From Aristolochia californica (Eukaryota; Streptophyta; Magnoliopsida; Piperales; Aristolochiaceae): 64,000 nt of DNA. Below the pieces are notes generated by a model. It saw only the letters and a list, made by a program, of their open reading frames with translations, did not search any database and had not been told where the DNA came from. A program made the translations under genes and the position numbers. Below, in pieces: positions 13,091-26,613 of the stretch. The first letter of the stretch is position 1. Each line of letters begins with the position of its first letter. Location: assembly GCA_029961685.1 (NCBI GenBank), contig JARWKL010000006.1, positions 14,390,748 through 14,454,747 on the forward strand. The letters run 5' to 3'.

Positions 13091-13330
13091 ATAAGGCAAA
13101 TAGATCGCAAAAAAATTTGAAAACTATAACAAAAGTAAGTCAAGAAAATTATTTCACGCACTAAAAATGAACTCCAAGTTTTTGTTATCCAAGTTGGGAA
13201 AATTCCACTAGTACAACCCCTAATAATTAGCCTGGCGGAATTTTAAAGGAAAGGGACTTCTAACTGATCCTAAAATGGTTTAAATGTGGTGGATATGCAT
13301 GCTAGAAACATGTTGAGGACGTGAGTGGCC

Positions 13331-16290
13331 TTATGATGCCAAAAATTTCAAGGAGTAGAAAAAATCAGATTCTCAAGTGGTTGGATATTTTACCAAGCCA
13401 AACAGCCCAGTTTTTGCCTATCCTTAAAAATAACAGATACTTTTTGGAATTATCTCTTTCAGCATTTGTGCATTTTCCATTTTGGATGTTCAAATTTTTT
13501 TTCAGATCCAAACATGAGTTTTCACTCTCCCATTTTTCTCGGAAACAAAAAAGATATAAGGCAAATAGATCGCAACAAAATGAAAATTTTAGAGTTCAAG
13601 TACGCAAAAAAATTTGAAAACTATAATAATTGTAATTGAAGAAAATTATTTCACGCACTAAAAATGAACTCCAAGGTTTTGTTATCCATGTTTGGGAAAT
13701 TCCACTAGTATAACCCCTAATAATTAGCTTGGTGAATTTTTATAGGAGAGGGACTTCTAACTTATCCTAACATGCGTTAAATGTGGTCGATATGCAAGCC
13801 AGAAACATGTTGAGGATGCAAGTGGCCTAATCATGCAAAAAATTTCGAAGAGTGGGAAAAATCAGATTCTCAAGTGGTTCGATATTTACCAGAACCAATT
13901 AACCACATTTTTCCTATCCTTAAAAATCACATATACTTTTTAGAATTATCTCTCTGAGTATTTGAGCATTTTCCATTTTGGATATTCATATTTTTTTCCA
14001 GATCCAAACTTGATTTTTCACTCTCCCATTTTTCTCATAAACAAAAAAGATATGAGGCAAAAAGAACGCAACAAAATGAAAATTTTAGAGTTCATGAACG
14101 CAAAGAAAATTGAAAACTATAAAAAATGTATGTGAGGATAATTATTTCAAGCACTTAAAATGAACTCCAAGGTTTTGTTATCCATGTTTGGGAAATTCCA
14201 CTAGTACAACCCCTAATAATTAGCTTGGTGGAATTTCATAGGAAAGGGACTTCTAATTGATCCTAACATGCTTTAAATGTGGTGGATATGCATGCCAGAA
14301 ACATGTTGAGCATACAAGTGGCCTAATGATGCCAAAAATTTCAAGGAGTACAAAAAATCAGATTCTCAAGTGGTTGGATATTTACCAGAGCCAAACAACC
14401 CACTTTTTGCCTATCCTTAAAAATCACAGATACTTTTTGGAATTATCTCTCACAGCTTTTGTGCATTTTCCATTTTGGATATTCTCATTTTTTTTCATGT
14501 CCAAACTTGAGTTTTCGCTCTCCCATTTTTCTCGTAAACAAAGAAGACATAAGGCAAATAGATCGCAACAAAATGAAAATTTTAGAGTTCATGTATGCAA
14601 AGCAAAAAAAATTGAAAATTGTAATAAATATAAGTGAAGAAAATTATTTCACGCACTAAAAATGAACTCCAAGGTTTTGTTATCCATATTTAGGAAATTC
14701 CACTAGTACAACCCCTAATAGTTAACTTGGTGGAATTTTATAGGAAAGGGACTTCAAACTGATCCTAACAAGCGTTAAATGTGGTGGATATGCATGCCAG
14801 AAACATGTTGAGGATGCAAGTGGCCTAATGATGCCAAAATTTTCAAGGAGTAGAAAAAATCAGATACTCAAGTGGGTGGATATTTTCAAGAGCCAAAGAA
14901 CCCATTTTTTGCTTATCCTTAAAAATCATAGATTATTTTTTGAATTATCTCTCTCAGCATTTGTGTATTTTCCATTTTTGATGTTCAAATTATTTTTAGA
15001 TCCAAACTTGAGTCTTCACTCTCCCTTTTTTCGCGTAAACAAAAAAGATATAAGGTAAATAGATTGCAACAAAATGAAAATTTTAGAGCTCATGTACGCA
15101 AAAAAATTTGAAAACTATAATAAATGTAAGTGAAGAAAATTAGTTCACGCACTAAAAATGAACTCCAAGGTTTTGTTATCCATGTTTGGGAAATTCCACT
15201 AGTACAACCCCTAATAATTAGCTTGGTGGAATTTTATAGGGAAGGGACTTCTAACTTATCCTAACATGCTTTAAGTGTGGTGGATATGCAAGCCAAAAAC
15301 ATGTTGAGGATGCAAGTTTCCTAATGATGCCAAAAATTTCAAAGGGTAGAAAAAATATGATTCCCAAGTGGTTGGATATTTACCAGTGCCAAACAACCCA
15401 CTTTTTGCCTATCCTTAAAAATCACAAGCATTTGTGCATTTTCCATTTTGGATGTTCAAATTTTTTTTCTGATCCAAACTTGAGTTTTCGCTCTCCCATT
15501 TTTCTCGTAAACAAAAAAGATATAAGGCAAATAGATCGCAACAAAATGAAAAATTTTAGAGTTCTTGTACGTAAAAAAAATTGAAAACTATAATAAATGT
15601 AAGTGAAGAAAATTATTTCACACACTTAAAATGAACTCCAAGGTTTTGTTATCTATGTTTGGGAAATTCCACTAGCACAACCCCTAATAATTAGCTTGGT
15701 GGAATTTTATAGGAAAGGGACTTCTAACTGATCCTAACAAGCTTTAAATGTGGTGGATATGCATGCCAGAAACATGTTGAGGATGCAAGTGGCCTAATGA
15801 TGCCAAAAATTTCTAGGAGTACAAAAAATCAGATTCTCAAGTGGTTGGATATTTGCTAGAGCCAAACAACCCACTGTTTGCCTATCCATAAAAATCACAG
15901 ACACTTTTTGGAATTATGTCTCTCAGCATTTTTGCATTTTCCATTTTGGATAGTCAAAATTTTTTTCAGATCCAAACCAGAGTTTTCGTACTCCCATTTT
16001 TCTCGTAAATAAAAAAGATATAAGGCAAAAAGATCGCAACAAAATGAAAATTTTAGAGTTCATGTACACAAAAATATTTGAAAAATATAATAAATGTAAG
16101 TGAAGAAATTTATTTCACGCACTAAAAATGAACTCCAAGGTTTTGTTATCCATGTTTGGGAAATTCTACTATTACAACCCCTAATAATTAGCTTGGTAGA
16201 ATTTTATAGCAAATGGACTTCTAACATATCCTAACCTCCTTTAAATGTGGTGGATATGCATGCCACAAACATGTTGAAGATGCAAGTTGC
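13331..16290 (+). repeat. Colinear partner of 1085-5060
   Basis: The unit at 13331 matches 1085: both carry a GAGTGGCCT..ATGATGCC or ATTATGCC landmark region and CAAACAGCCCAGTTTTTGCC. The unit at 13828 matches 1583 and 3075 (CCAATTAACC). The unit at 14324 matches 3571 (GAGTACAAAAAATC, TTCCATTTTGGATATTCTCA). The tail of 14826 matches the tail of 3571. The unit at 15322 matches 2080 and 4067 (AAAATATGATTCCC), and 15795 begins like 2578 and 4565 (AACAAGCTTTAAATG). This copy has the fuller order and is the better guide to the ancestral arrangement. Confidence 0.65.
15420..15435 (+). repeat. 24-bp deletion junction within a monomer
   Basis: The sequence reads AAATCACAAGCATTTGTGC, missing the GATACTTTTTGGAATTATCT region. 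The unit spans 473 bp (15322 to 15795). The dinucleotide CA is shared at the two edges. Confidence 0.85.
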
Positions 16291-18523
16291 CTAATGATGC
16301 CAAAAATTTAGAGTAGAAGAAATTAGATTCTCAAGTGGTTGGATATTTACCTGAGCCAAACAACCCACTTTTTGCCTATCCTTAAAAATCGCAGATACTT
16401 TTTGGAATTATCTCTCTCTGCTTTTGTGCGTTTTCCATTTTGGATATTCTCATTTTTTTTCAGATCCAAACTTGAGTTTTCGCTCTCCCATTTTTCTCGT
16501 AAACAAAAAAGATATAAGGCAAATAGATCGCAACAAAATGAAAATTTTAGAGTTCATGTACGCAAAAAAATTTGAAAACTACAATAAATGTAAATGAAGA
16601 AAATTATTTCACGCATTAAAAATGAACTCCAAGGTTTTGTTAACCAAGTTTTTGAAATTCTACTAGTACAGCCCCTAATAATTAGCTTGGTGGAATTTTA
16701 TAGGAAAAGGACTTCTAACTGATCCTAACATGCTTTAAATGTGGTGGATATGCATGCCAGAAACATGTTGATGATGCAAGTGGCCTAATGATACCAAAAA
16801 TTTCAAGGAGTACAAAAAATCAGATTCTTAAGTGGTTGGATATTTACCAGAGCCAAACAACCCACTTTTTTCCTATCCTTAAAAATCCCAGATGCTTTTT
16901 GGAATTATCACTCTCAGCATTTGTGCATTTTGCTTTTTGGATGTTCAAATATTTTTTCAGATCCAAACTTGAGATTTTGCACTCCAATTTTTCTCGTAAA
17001 CAAAAAAGATAAAAGGCAAACAGATCGCAACAAAATTAAAATTTAAGAGTTCTTGTACGCAAAAAAAATTTGAAAACTACAATAAATGTAAGTGAAGAAA
17101 ATTATTTCCGGCACTAAAATTGAACTCCAAGGTTTTGTTATCCATGTTTGGGAAATCCCACTAGTACAACCTCTACTAATTAGCTTGGTGGAATTTTAAC
17201 GGAAAGGGACTTCTAACTGATCCTAACATGCTTTACATTTGGTGGATATGAATACCACAAACATGTTGAGGATGCAAGTGGCCTAATGATGCCAAAAATT
17301 TCAAGGAGTAGAAAAAATCAGATTCTCAAGTGGTTGGATATATACAAGAGCCAAACAACCCACTAGTTGCCTATCCTTAAAAATCACAGATACATTTTGG
17401 AACTATCCCTCTCAGCATTGGTGCATTTTCCATTTTGGATGTTCAAAATTTTTTTCAGATCCAAACTTGAGTTTTCGCTCTCCCATTTTTCTCAAAAACA
17501 AAAAAGATATAAGGCAAATAGATCACAACAAAATAAAAATTTTAGAGTTCAAGTAGGCAAAAATATTTTAAAACTATAATAAATGTACGTGAAGAAACTT
17601 ATTTCATGCACCAAAAATTCCAAGGTTTTGTTATCCATGTTTGGGAAATTCTACTAGTACAACCCTAAATAATTAGCTTGGTTAAAATTTATTGGAAAGG
17701 GACTTCTACCTGATCCTAACATGCTTTAAATGTGGTGGATATGCATGCCGGAAACATGTTGAGGATGCAAGTGGCCTAATGATGCAAAAAATTTGAAGGA
17801 GTAGAAAAAATCAGATTCTCAAGTGGTTGGATATTTCTTGAGCCAAACAACCCACTTTTTGCGTTTCCTTAAAAATCATAGATGCTTTTTGGAGTTATCT
17901 ATCTCAGCATTTGTGCATTTTCCCTTTTTGATGTTCTAATTCTTTTTTAGATCAAAACACTAGTTTTAGCTCTCCCATTTTTCTTGAAAAAAAAAAAGAT
18001 TTCAGGCAAATAGATCGCAACAAAATGAAAATTTTAGAGTTCATGTACGCAAATAAATTGAAAACTAAAATAAATGTATGTTAAGAAAATTATTTCACGC
18101 ACTAAAAATGAACTCCAAGGTTTTGTTATCCATGTTTGGGAAATTCTACTAGTGCAACCCCTATTAATTAGCTTGGTGGAATTTTATAGGAAAGGGACTT
18201 CTAACTGATCCTAACATGCTTTAAATGTGGTGGATATGCATGCCAAAAACATGTTGAGGATGCAAGTGGCCTAATGATGCCCAAAATTTCAAGGAGTAGA
18301 AAAAATCAGATTCTCATGTGGGTGGATATTTTACCGGAGCCAAACAACCAACTTTTTGCCTATCCTTAAAAACCTTAGATACTTTTTGGAATTATCTCTC
18401 TTAGAATTTGTGCATTTTCGATTTTGGATGTTCAAATTTTTTTTCAAATCCAAACTTGAGTTTTCGTACTCCCATTTTTCTCGTAAACAAAAAAGATATA
18501 AGGGAAATAGATCGCAACAAAAT
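15545..18523 (+). repeat. 6-unit higher-order repeat, copy 1 (~2.98 kb)
   Basis: Six units with landmarks at 15795, 16292, 16786, 17284, 17777 and 18272 pair in order with 18771, 19266, 19758, 20255, a truncated unit, and 21152. Diagnostic shared states are TTCACACACTTAAAATG, CACTGTTTGCCTATCCATAA, AAATTTAGAGTAGAAGAAAT, CCCACTAGTTGCC, TTTTGGAGTTATCTATC and TCTCATGTGGGTGG. The left boundary is set where TTTTAGAGTTCTTGTACG begins to match ATAAGAGTTCTTGTACG at 18531. Copies 1 and 2 directly abut. Confidence 0.85.
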
Positions 18524-21402
18524 GAAAAATATAAGAGTTCTTGTACGTAAAAAAAATTGAAAACTATAATAAATGTAAGTGAAGAAAATTATTTCACACA
18601 CTTAAAATGAACTCCAAGGTTTTGTTATCTATGTTTGGGAAATTCCACTAGCACAACCCCTAATAATTAGCTTGGTGGAATTTTATAGGAAAGGGACTTC
18701 TAACTGATCCTAACAAGCTTTAAATGTGGTGGATATGCATGCCAGAAACATGTTGAGGATGCAAGTGGCCTAATGATGCCAAAAATTTCAAGGAGTACAA
18801 AAAATCAGATTCTCAAGTGGTTGGATATTTTCTAGAGCCAAACAACCCACTGTTTGCCTATCCATAAAAATCACAGACACTTTTTGGAATTATCTCTCTC
18901 AGCATTTGTGGATTTTCCATTTTGGATAGTCAAAATTTTTTTCAGATCCAAACTTGAGTTTTCGCACTCCCATTTTTCTCGTAAATAAAAAAGATATAAG
19001 GCAAAAAGATCACAACAAATTGAAAATTTTAGAGTTCATGTACGCAAAAAAATTTGAAAACTATAATAAATGTAAGTGAAGAAATTTATTTCACGCACTA
19101 AAAATGAACTTCAAGGTTTTGTTATCCATGTTTGGGAAATTCTACTATTACAACCCTAATATTTAGCATGGTAGAATTTTATAGCAAATGGACTTCTAAC
19201 TGATCCAAACCTTCTTTAAATGTGGTGGATATGTATGCTAGAAACATGTTGAAGATGAAGTGGCCTAATGATGCCAAAAATTTAGAGTAGAAGAAATTAG
19301 ATTCTCAAGTGGTTGGATATGTACCTGAGCCAAGCAACCCACTTTTTGCCTATCCTTAAAAATCGCAGATACTTTTTTGAATTATCTCTGTCAGCTTTTG
19401 TGCATTTTCCCTTTGGATATTCTCATTTTTTACAGATCCAAACTTGAGCTTTCGCTCTCCCATTTTTCTCGTAAACAAAAAAGATATAAGGCAAATATAT
19501 GGCAACAAAATGAAAATTTTAGAGTTCATGTATGCAAAAAAATTTGAAAACTAAAATTAATGTAAGTGAAGAAAATTATTTCACGCACTAAAAATGAGCT
19601 TCAAGGTTTTGTTACCCAAGTTTTAGAAATTCTACTAGTACAACCCCTAATAATTAGCTTGGTGCAATTTTATAGGAAAGGGACTTCTAACTGATCCTAA
19701 CATGCTTTAAATGTGGTGGATATGCATGCCAGAAACATATTGATGATGCAAGTGGCCAAATGATGCCTAAAATTTCAAGGAGTAGAAAAAATCAGATTCT
19801 CAAGTGCCTGGATATTTACCAGAGCCAAACAACCCACTTTTTTCCTATCCTTAAAAATCACAGATGCTTTTTGGAATTATCACTCTCAGCATTTGTGCAT
19901 TTTTCTTTTTAGATGTTCATTTATTTTTTCAGATCCAAACTTGAGATTTCGCACTCCAATTTTTCTCATAAACAAAAAAGATAAAAGGTAAACAGATCGC
20001 AACAAAATTAAAATTTAGGAGTTCTTGTACGCAAAAAAATTTGAAAACTACAATAAATGTAAGTGAAGAAAATTATTTCAGGCACTAAAAATGAACTCCA
20101 AGGTTTTGTTATACATGTTTGGGAAATTCCACTAGTACAACCTCTAATTATTAGCTTGGTGGAATTTTAAAGGAAAGGGACTTCTAACTGATCCTAACAT
20201 GCTTTAAATTTGGTGGATATTAACACCACAAACATGTTGAGGATGCAAGTGGCCTAATGATGCCAAAAATTTCAAGGAGTAGAAAAAATCAGATTCTCAA
20301 GTGGTTGGATATTTACAAGAGCCAAACAACCCACTAGTTGCCTATCCTTAAAAATCACAGATATATTTTGGAACTATCCCTCTCAGCATTTGTGAATTTT
20401 CTATTTTGGATGTTCAAATTTTTTTCAGATCCAAAGTTGAGTTTTCGCTCTCCCATTTTTCTCATAAACAAAAAAGATATAAGGCAAATAGATCACAACA
20501 AAATAAAGATTTTAGAGTTCATGTACGCAAAAATATTTTAAAACTGTAATAAATGTACGTGAAGAAAATTATTTCATGCACCAAAAATTCCAAGGCTTGG
20601 TTATCCATGTTTGGGAAATTCTACTAGTACAACCCCTAATAATTAGCTTGGTTAAAATTTATTGGAAAGGGATTTCTACCTGATCCTAATCAGATTCTCA
20701 AGTGGTTGGATATTTTCTTGAGCCAAACAACCCACTTTTTGCCTTTCCTTAAAAATCATAGATGCTTTTTGGAGTTATCTATCTCAGCATTTGTGCATTT
20801 TCCCTTTTCGATGTTCTAATTCCTTTTTAGATCAAAACACTAGTTTTAGCTCTCCCATTTTTCTCTAAAACAAAAAAGATTTCAGGCAAATAGATCGCAA
20901 CAAAATGAAAATTTTAGAGTTCATGTACGCAAATAAATTGAAAACTAAAATAAATGTATGTTAAGAAAATTATTTCACGCACTAAAAATGAACTCCAAGG
21001 TTTTGTTATCCATGTTTGGGAAATTCTACTAGTGCAACCCCTATTAATTAGCTTGGTGGAGTTTTATAGGAAAGGGACTTCTAACTGATCCTAACATGCT
21101 TTAAATGTGGTGGATATGCATGCCAGAAACATGTTGAGGATGCAAGTGGCCTAATGATGCCCAAAATTTCAATGAGTAGAAAAAATAAGATTCTCATGTG
21201 GGTGGATATTTTACCGGAGCCAAACAACCCACTTTTTGCCTATCCTTAAAAACCGTAGATACTTTTTGGAATTATCTATCTCAGCATTTGTGCATTTTCC
21301 ATTTTGGATGTTCAAATTTTCTTTCAGATCCAATCTTGAGTTTTCGCACTCCCATTTTTCTCGTAAACAAAAAAGATATAAGGCAAATAGATCGCAGCAA
21401 AA
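18524..21402 (+). repeat. 6-unit higher-order repeat, copy 2, carrying a 91-bp deletion
   Basis: This is the second copy of the 15545-18523 block. The offset falls gradually from 2976 to 2971 bp over the first four units, then drops to 2880 after the deletion at 20689. Similarity fades after about 21400, where the first copy meets the start of this one. Confidence 0.85.
20680..20700 (+). repeat. 91-bp deletion junction
   Basis: The text runs TGATCCTAATCAGATTCTC. In the sister copy the same flanks are TGATCCTAA, ending at 17719, and TCAGATTCTC, beginning at 17811. The 91 bp at 17720-17810, which include the landmark, are absent here. Because the sister copy is intact, the deletion happened after the 6-unit duplication. 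Confidence 0.9.
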
Positions 21403-23679
21403 TAAAAATTTGAGAGTTCAAATACGCAAAACAATTTGAAAACTATAATAAATGTTAGTGAAGAAAATTATTTCACGCACTAAAAATGAACTCCAAGGTT
21501 TTGTTATCCTTATTTGGGAAATTCCACTTGTACAACCCCTAATAAATAGCTTGGTGGAATTTTATAGGAAAGGGACTTCTAACTTATCCTAACATGCTTT
21601 CAATGTGGTGGATATGCATGCCAGAAACATCATGAGGATGCAAGTGGCCTAATGATGCCAAAAATTTCAAGGAGTAGAAAAAATCAGATTCCCAAGTGGT
21701 TGGATATTTTCCAGTTCCAAACAACCCACTTTTTGCCTATCTTTAAAAATCACAGATGCTTTTTGGAATTATCTCTCTCACAATTTGTGTATTTTCCATT
21801 TTGGATGTTCAAATTTTTTTCAGGTCCAAACTTTAATTTTCGCTCTCCCATTTTTCTTGTAAACAAAAAAGATATAAGGTAAATAGATCGCAACAAAATG
21901 AAAATTTAGAGTTCATGAACGCAAAAAAAATTTGAAAACTATAATAAATGCAAGTGAAGAAAATTATTTCACGCTCTAAAAATGAACTGCAAGGTTTTGT
22001 TATCCATGTTTGGGAAATTCCACTAGTACAACCCCTAATAATTAGCTTGGTGGACTTTTATAGGAAAGGGACTTCTAACTAATCCTAACATGCTTTAAAT
22101 GTGGTGGGTATGCATGCCAGAAACATGTTTACGATGCAAGTGGCCTAATGATGCCAAAAATTTCAAGGAGTAGAAAAAATCTGATTCTCAAGTGGATGGA
22201 TATTTACCGGAGCAAAACAACCCACTTTTTACCTCTCCTTAAAAATCGTAGATGCTTTTTGGAATTACCTCTCTCAGGATTTGTGCATTTTCCATTTTGG
22301 ATGTTCAAATTTTTTTTTCAGATCAAAACTTGAGTTTTCGCTCTCCCATTTTTCTCGTAAACAAAAAAGATATAAGGCAAATAGATCGCAACAAAATGAA
22401 AATTTTAGAGTTCATGTATGCAGAAAAATTTGGAAACTAAAATAAATGTAAGTGAAGAAAATTATTTCACGTACTAAAAATGAACTCCATGGTTTTGTTA
22501 TTCATCTTTGGGAAATTCCACTAGTACAACCCCTTTTAAATTAGCTTGGTGGAATTCTATAGGAAAGGGATTTCTAACTTATCCTAACATGCTTCAAATG
22601 GGGTGGATATGCATGCCTGAAAGATGTTGAAGATGCAAGTAGCCTAATGATGCCAAAAATTTAAAGTTGTAGAAAAAATCAAATTCTCAAGTGGGTGGAT
22701 ATTTACAAGAGCCAAACAACCCACTTTTTGCCTATCCTTAAAAATCACAGATAGTTTTTTGATCTATCTCTCACATCATTTGTGTATTTTCCATTTTGGA
22801 TATTCAAAATTTTTTTGAGATCCAACCTTGAGTTTTCGCTCTCCCACTTTTCTCGTAAACAAAAAAGATATATGGCAAATTGATCGCAACAAAATGAATA
22901 TTTTTGAGTTCACGTACGCAAAAAAATTGGAAAACTATAATAAATGTAAGTGAAGAAAATTATTTCAAGCACTAAAAATGAACTCCAAGGTTTTGTTATC
23001 CATGTTTGGGAAATTCCACTAGTACAACCCCTAATAAATAGCTTGGTGGAATTTTATAGGAAAGGGACTTCTAACTGATCCTAACATGCTTTAAATGTGG
23101 TGGATATGCATGACAGAAACATGTTGAGGATGAAGTGGCCTAATGATGCCAAAAATTTCAAGGAGTAGAAAAAATCAGATTCTCAAGTGGTTGGATATTT
23201 ACCTGAGCCAAACGACCCACTTTTTGCCTATCCTAAAAAATCACCTATGCTTTGTGGAATTAACTTTCTCAGCATTTGTGCATTTTCCAGTTTGAATATT
23301 CATATTTCGTTTCAGATCCAAACTTGAGTTTTCGCTCTCCCATTATTCTTGTAAACAAAAAAGATATGAGGCAAATAGATCGCGACAAAATAAAAATTTT
23401 AGAGTTCATGTACGATAAAAAATTTCAAAACTATAATTAAATTTAAGTGAAGAAAATTATTTCACGCACTAAAAATGAACTCCAAGGTTTTGTAATCTAT
23501 GTTAGGGAAATTCCACTAGTACAACCCCTAATAATTAGCTTGGTGGAATTTTATAGGAAAGGGACTTTTAACTGATCCTAACATGCCTTAAATGTGGTGG
23601 ATATGCATGCTAGAAACATGTTGAGGATGCAAGTGACCTAATGATGCAAAAAATTTCAAGGAGTAGAAAAAATCAGATT

Positions 23680-25620
23680 CTCAAGTGGGTGGATAGTTAC
23701 TAGAGCCAAACAACCCACTTTTTGCCAATCCTTACAAATCACAGATACTTTTTGGAATTATCTCTCTCAGCATTTATGTATTTTTATTTTGGATATTCAA
23801 ATTTTTTTTCAGATCCAAACTTGAGTTTTCGCTCTCCCATTTTTCTCGTAAACAAAACAAATATGAGGCAAATAGATCACAACAAAATGAAAATTTTAGA
23901 GTTCATGTACGCAAAAAAATTTGAAGACTATATAAAATGTAAGTGAAGAAAATTATTTTGCGCACTAAAAATGAACTACAAGGTTTTTTTATCCATGTTT
24001 GGGAAATTCCACTTGTACAACCCCTAATAATTAACTTGGTGGAGTTTTATAGGAAAGGGACTTTTAACTGATCGTAACATGCTTTAAATGTGGTGGATAT
24101 GCATGCCAAAAATATGTTGAGGAAGCAAGTGGCCTAATGATGCCAAAAATTACGAGGAGTAGAAAAATTCAGATTCTCAAGTGGGTGGATATTTTACCAG
24201 AGCCAAACAACCCACTTTTTGGCTACCTTAAAAATCACAGATACTTTTTGGAATTATGTCTCTTAGCATTTGTGCATTTTCCATTTTGGATGTTGAAATT
24301 TTTTTTTAGATCCAAACTTTTTTTTGTCGCTCACCCATTTTTCTTGTAAACAAAAAAGATATAAGTCAAATAGATCGCAACAAAATGAAAATTTAAGAGT
24401 TCATGCACCCAAAAAAAATTGAAAACTTAAATAAATGTTAGTGAAGAAAATTATTTCAGGTACTAAAAATGAACTCCAAGGTTTTGTTATCCATGTTAGG
24501 GAAATTCCACTTGTACAACCTAAAGTAATTAGCTTGGTAGAATTTTATAGGAAAGGGATTTCTAACAGATCCTAACATACTTTAAATGTGGTGGATATGC
24601 ATGCCAGAAACATGTTGAGGATGCAAGCGGCATAATGATGCCAAAAATTTCAAGGAGTTGAAAATATCAGATTCTCAAGTGGGTGAATATTTACCAGAAC
24701 AAAACAACCCACTTTTTACCTATCCTTAAAAATCATAGATACTTTTTGGAATTATCTCTCTTAGCATTTGTATATTTTCCATTTTGGATTATCAAAATTT
24801 TTTTCAGATCATAACTTGAGTTTTCGCTCTCCCATTTTTCTCGTAAACAAAAATGATATGAGGCAAATAGATCGCAACAAAATGAAAATTTTAGAGTTCA
24901 TATACGCAAAAAACATTTGAAAACTATAAAAAATGAAAGAGAAGAAAATTATTTCACACACAAAAAATAAACTCTAGGGTTTTGTTATCCATGTTTGGGA
25001 AATTCCACTAGTACAACCCCAAAAAATTAACTTGGTGGAATTTTATAGGAAAGGGGCATTTAACCTAACTTGCTTTAAATGTGGTGGATATGCATGCCAA
25101 AAACATGTTGAGGATGCCAGTGGCCTAATGATGCTAAAATTTTCAAGGAGTAGAAACAATCAGATTCTCAAGAGGTTGGATATTTACCAGAGCCAAACAA
25201 CCAACTTTTTGACTATCCTTAAAAATCACAGAAATTTTTGGAATTATCTCTCTTAGCATTTGTGGATTTTCCATTTTGGATATTCAATTTTTTTTTTAGA
25301 TCCCAACTTGAGTTTTCGCTCTCCCATTTTTCTCGTAAAAAAAAAGATATAAGGCAAATAGATCACAACAAAATGAAAATTTTAGAGTTCATGTACACAA
25401 AAAAATTTGAAAACTATAATAAATGTAAGTGAAGAAAATTATTTCACACACTAAAAATGAACTAGAAAGGTTTTGTTATCCATGTTTAGGAAATTCCACT
25501 AGTACAACCCCTAATAATTAGCTTGGTGGAATATTTTAGGAAAGGGATTTCTAACTGATCCTAACATACTTTAAATGTGGTGGATATGCATGCCAGAAAC
25601 ATGTTGAGGATGCAAGTGGC
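23680..25620 (+). repeat. 4-unit segment, copy 1 (8-unit offset to 27648-29590)
   Basis: Units with landmarks at 23639, 24135, 24633 and 25126 pair with 27607, 28104, 28601 and 29093, at offsets of 3967-3969 bp. Shared rare states include GGGTGGATAGTTACTAGAGC, CACTTGTACAACCCC with GGTGGAGTTTTATAGG, a T-rich AAACTTTTTTTT run, AAAAAATTAANTTGGTGG or its GCTTGG form, and AGAGGTTGGATATTTACC. Confidence 0.8.
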
Positions 25621-26613
25621 CTAATGATGCCAAACATTTCAAGGTGTAGAAAAAATCAGATTCTCAAGTGGATGGATATTTACCAGAGCCAAACAACCCA
25701 CTTTTTGTCTATCCTTAAAAATCACAGATACTTTTTGGAATTTTTTCTCTCAGTATTTATGTATTTTCCATTTTGGATATTCAAATTTTGTTTCAGATCC
25801 AAACTTGAGTTTTTGCTCTCCTATTTTCTCATCAACTAAAAAGATATGAGGCAAATAGATCACAACAAAATGAAAATTTTAGGGTTCACGTATGCAAAAA
25901 AATTTGAAAACTATAAAAACTTTAAGTGAAGAAAATTAGTTCACGCACTAAAAATGAACTCCGTGGTTTTGTTATCCATGATTGGGAAATTCCACTAGTA
26001 GAACCCCTAATAATTAGCTTGAAGGAATTTTATAGGAAAGGGACTTTAAACTGATCCTAACAAGCTTTATATGTGGCGGATATGCATGCCAGAAACATGT
26101 TGAGGATGCAAGTGGCCTAATGATGCCAAAATTTTCAAGGAGTAGAAAAAATCAGCTACTCAAGTGGGTGGATACTTTCAAGAGCCAAACAACCCACTTT
26201 TTCCTTATCCTTAAAAATCACAGATACTTTTTCGAATTATCTCTATCAACATTTGTGCATTTTCCATTTTGGATGTTCAAAGTATTTTCAGATCCAAACT
26301 TGACTCTTCGCACTCCCTTTTTTCTCGAAAACAAAATAGATATAAGGCAAATAGATCGCGACAAAATGAAAATTTTAGAGTTCATGTACGATAAAAAATT
26401 TGAAAACTATAAAAAAATTAAGTGAAGAAAATTATTTCACGCACTAAAAATGAACTCCAAGGTTTTGTTATCCATGTTAGGGAAATTCCACTAATACAAC
26501 CCCTAATAATTAGCTTGGTAGAATTTTATAGGAAAGGGACTTTTAACTGATCCTAACATGCCTTAAATGTGGTGGATATGCATGCCAGAAACATGTTGAG
26601 GATGCAAGTGGCC

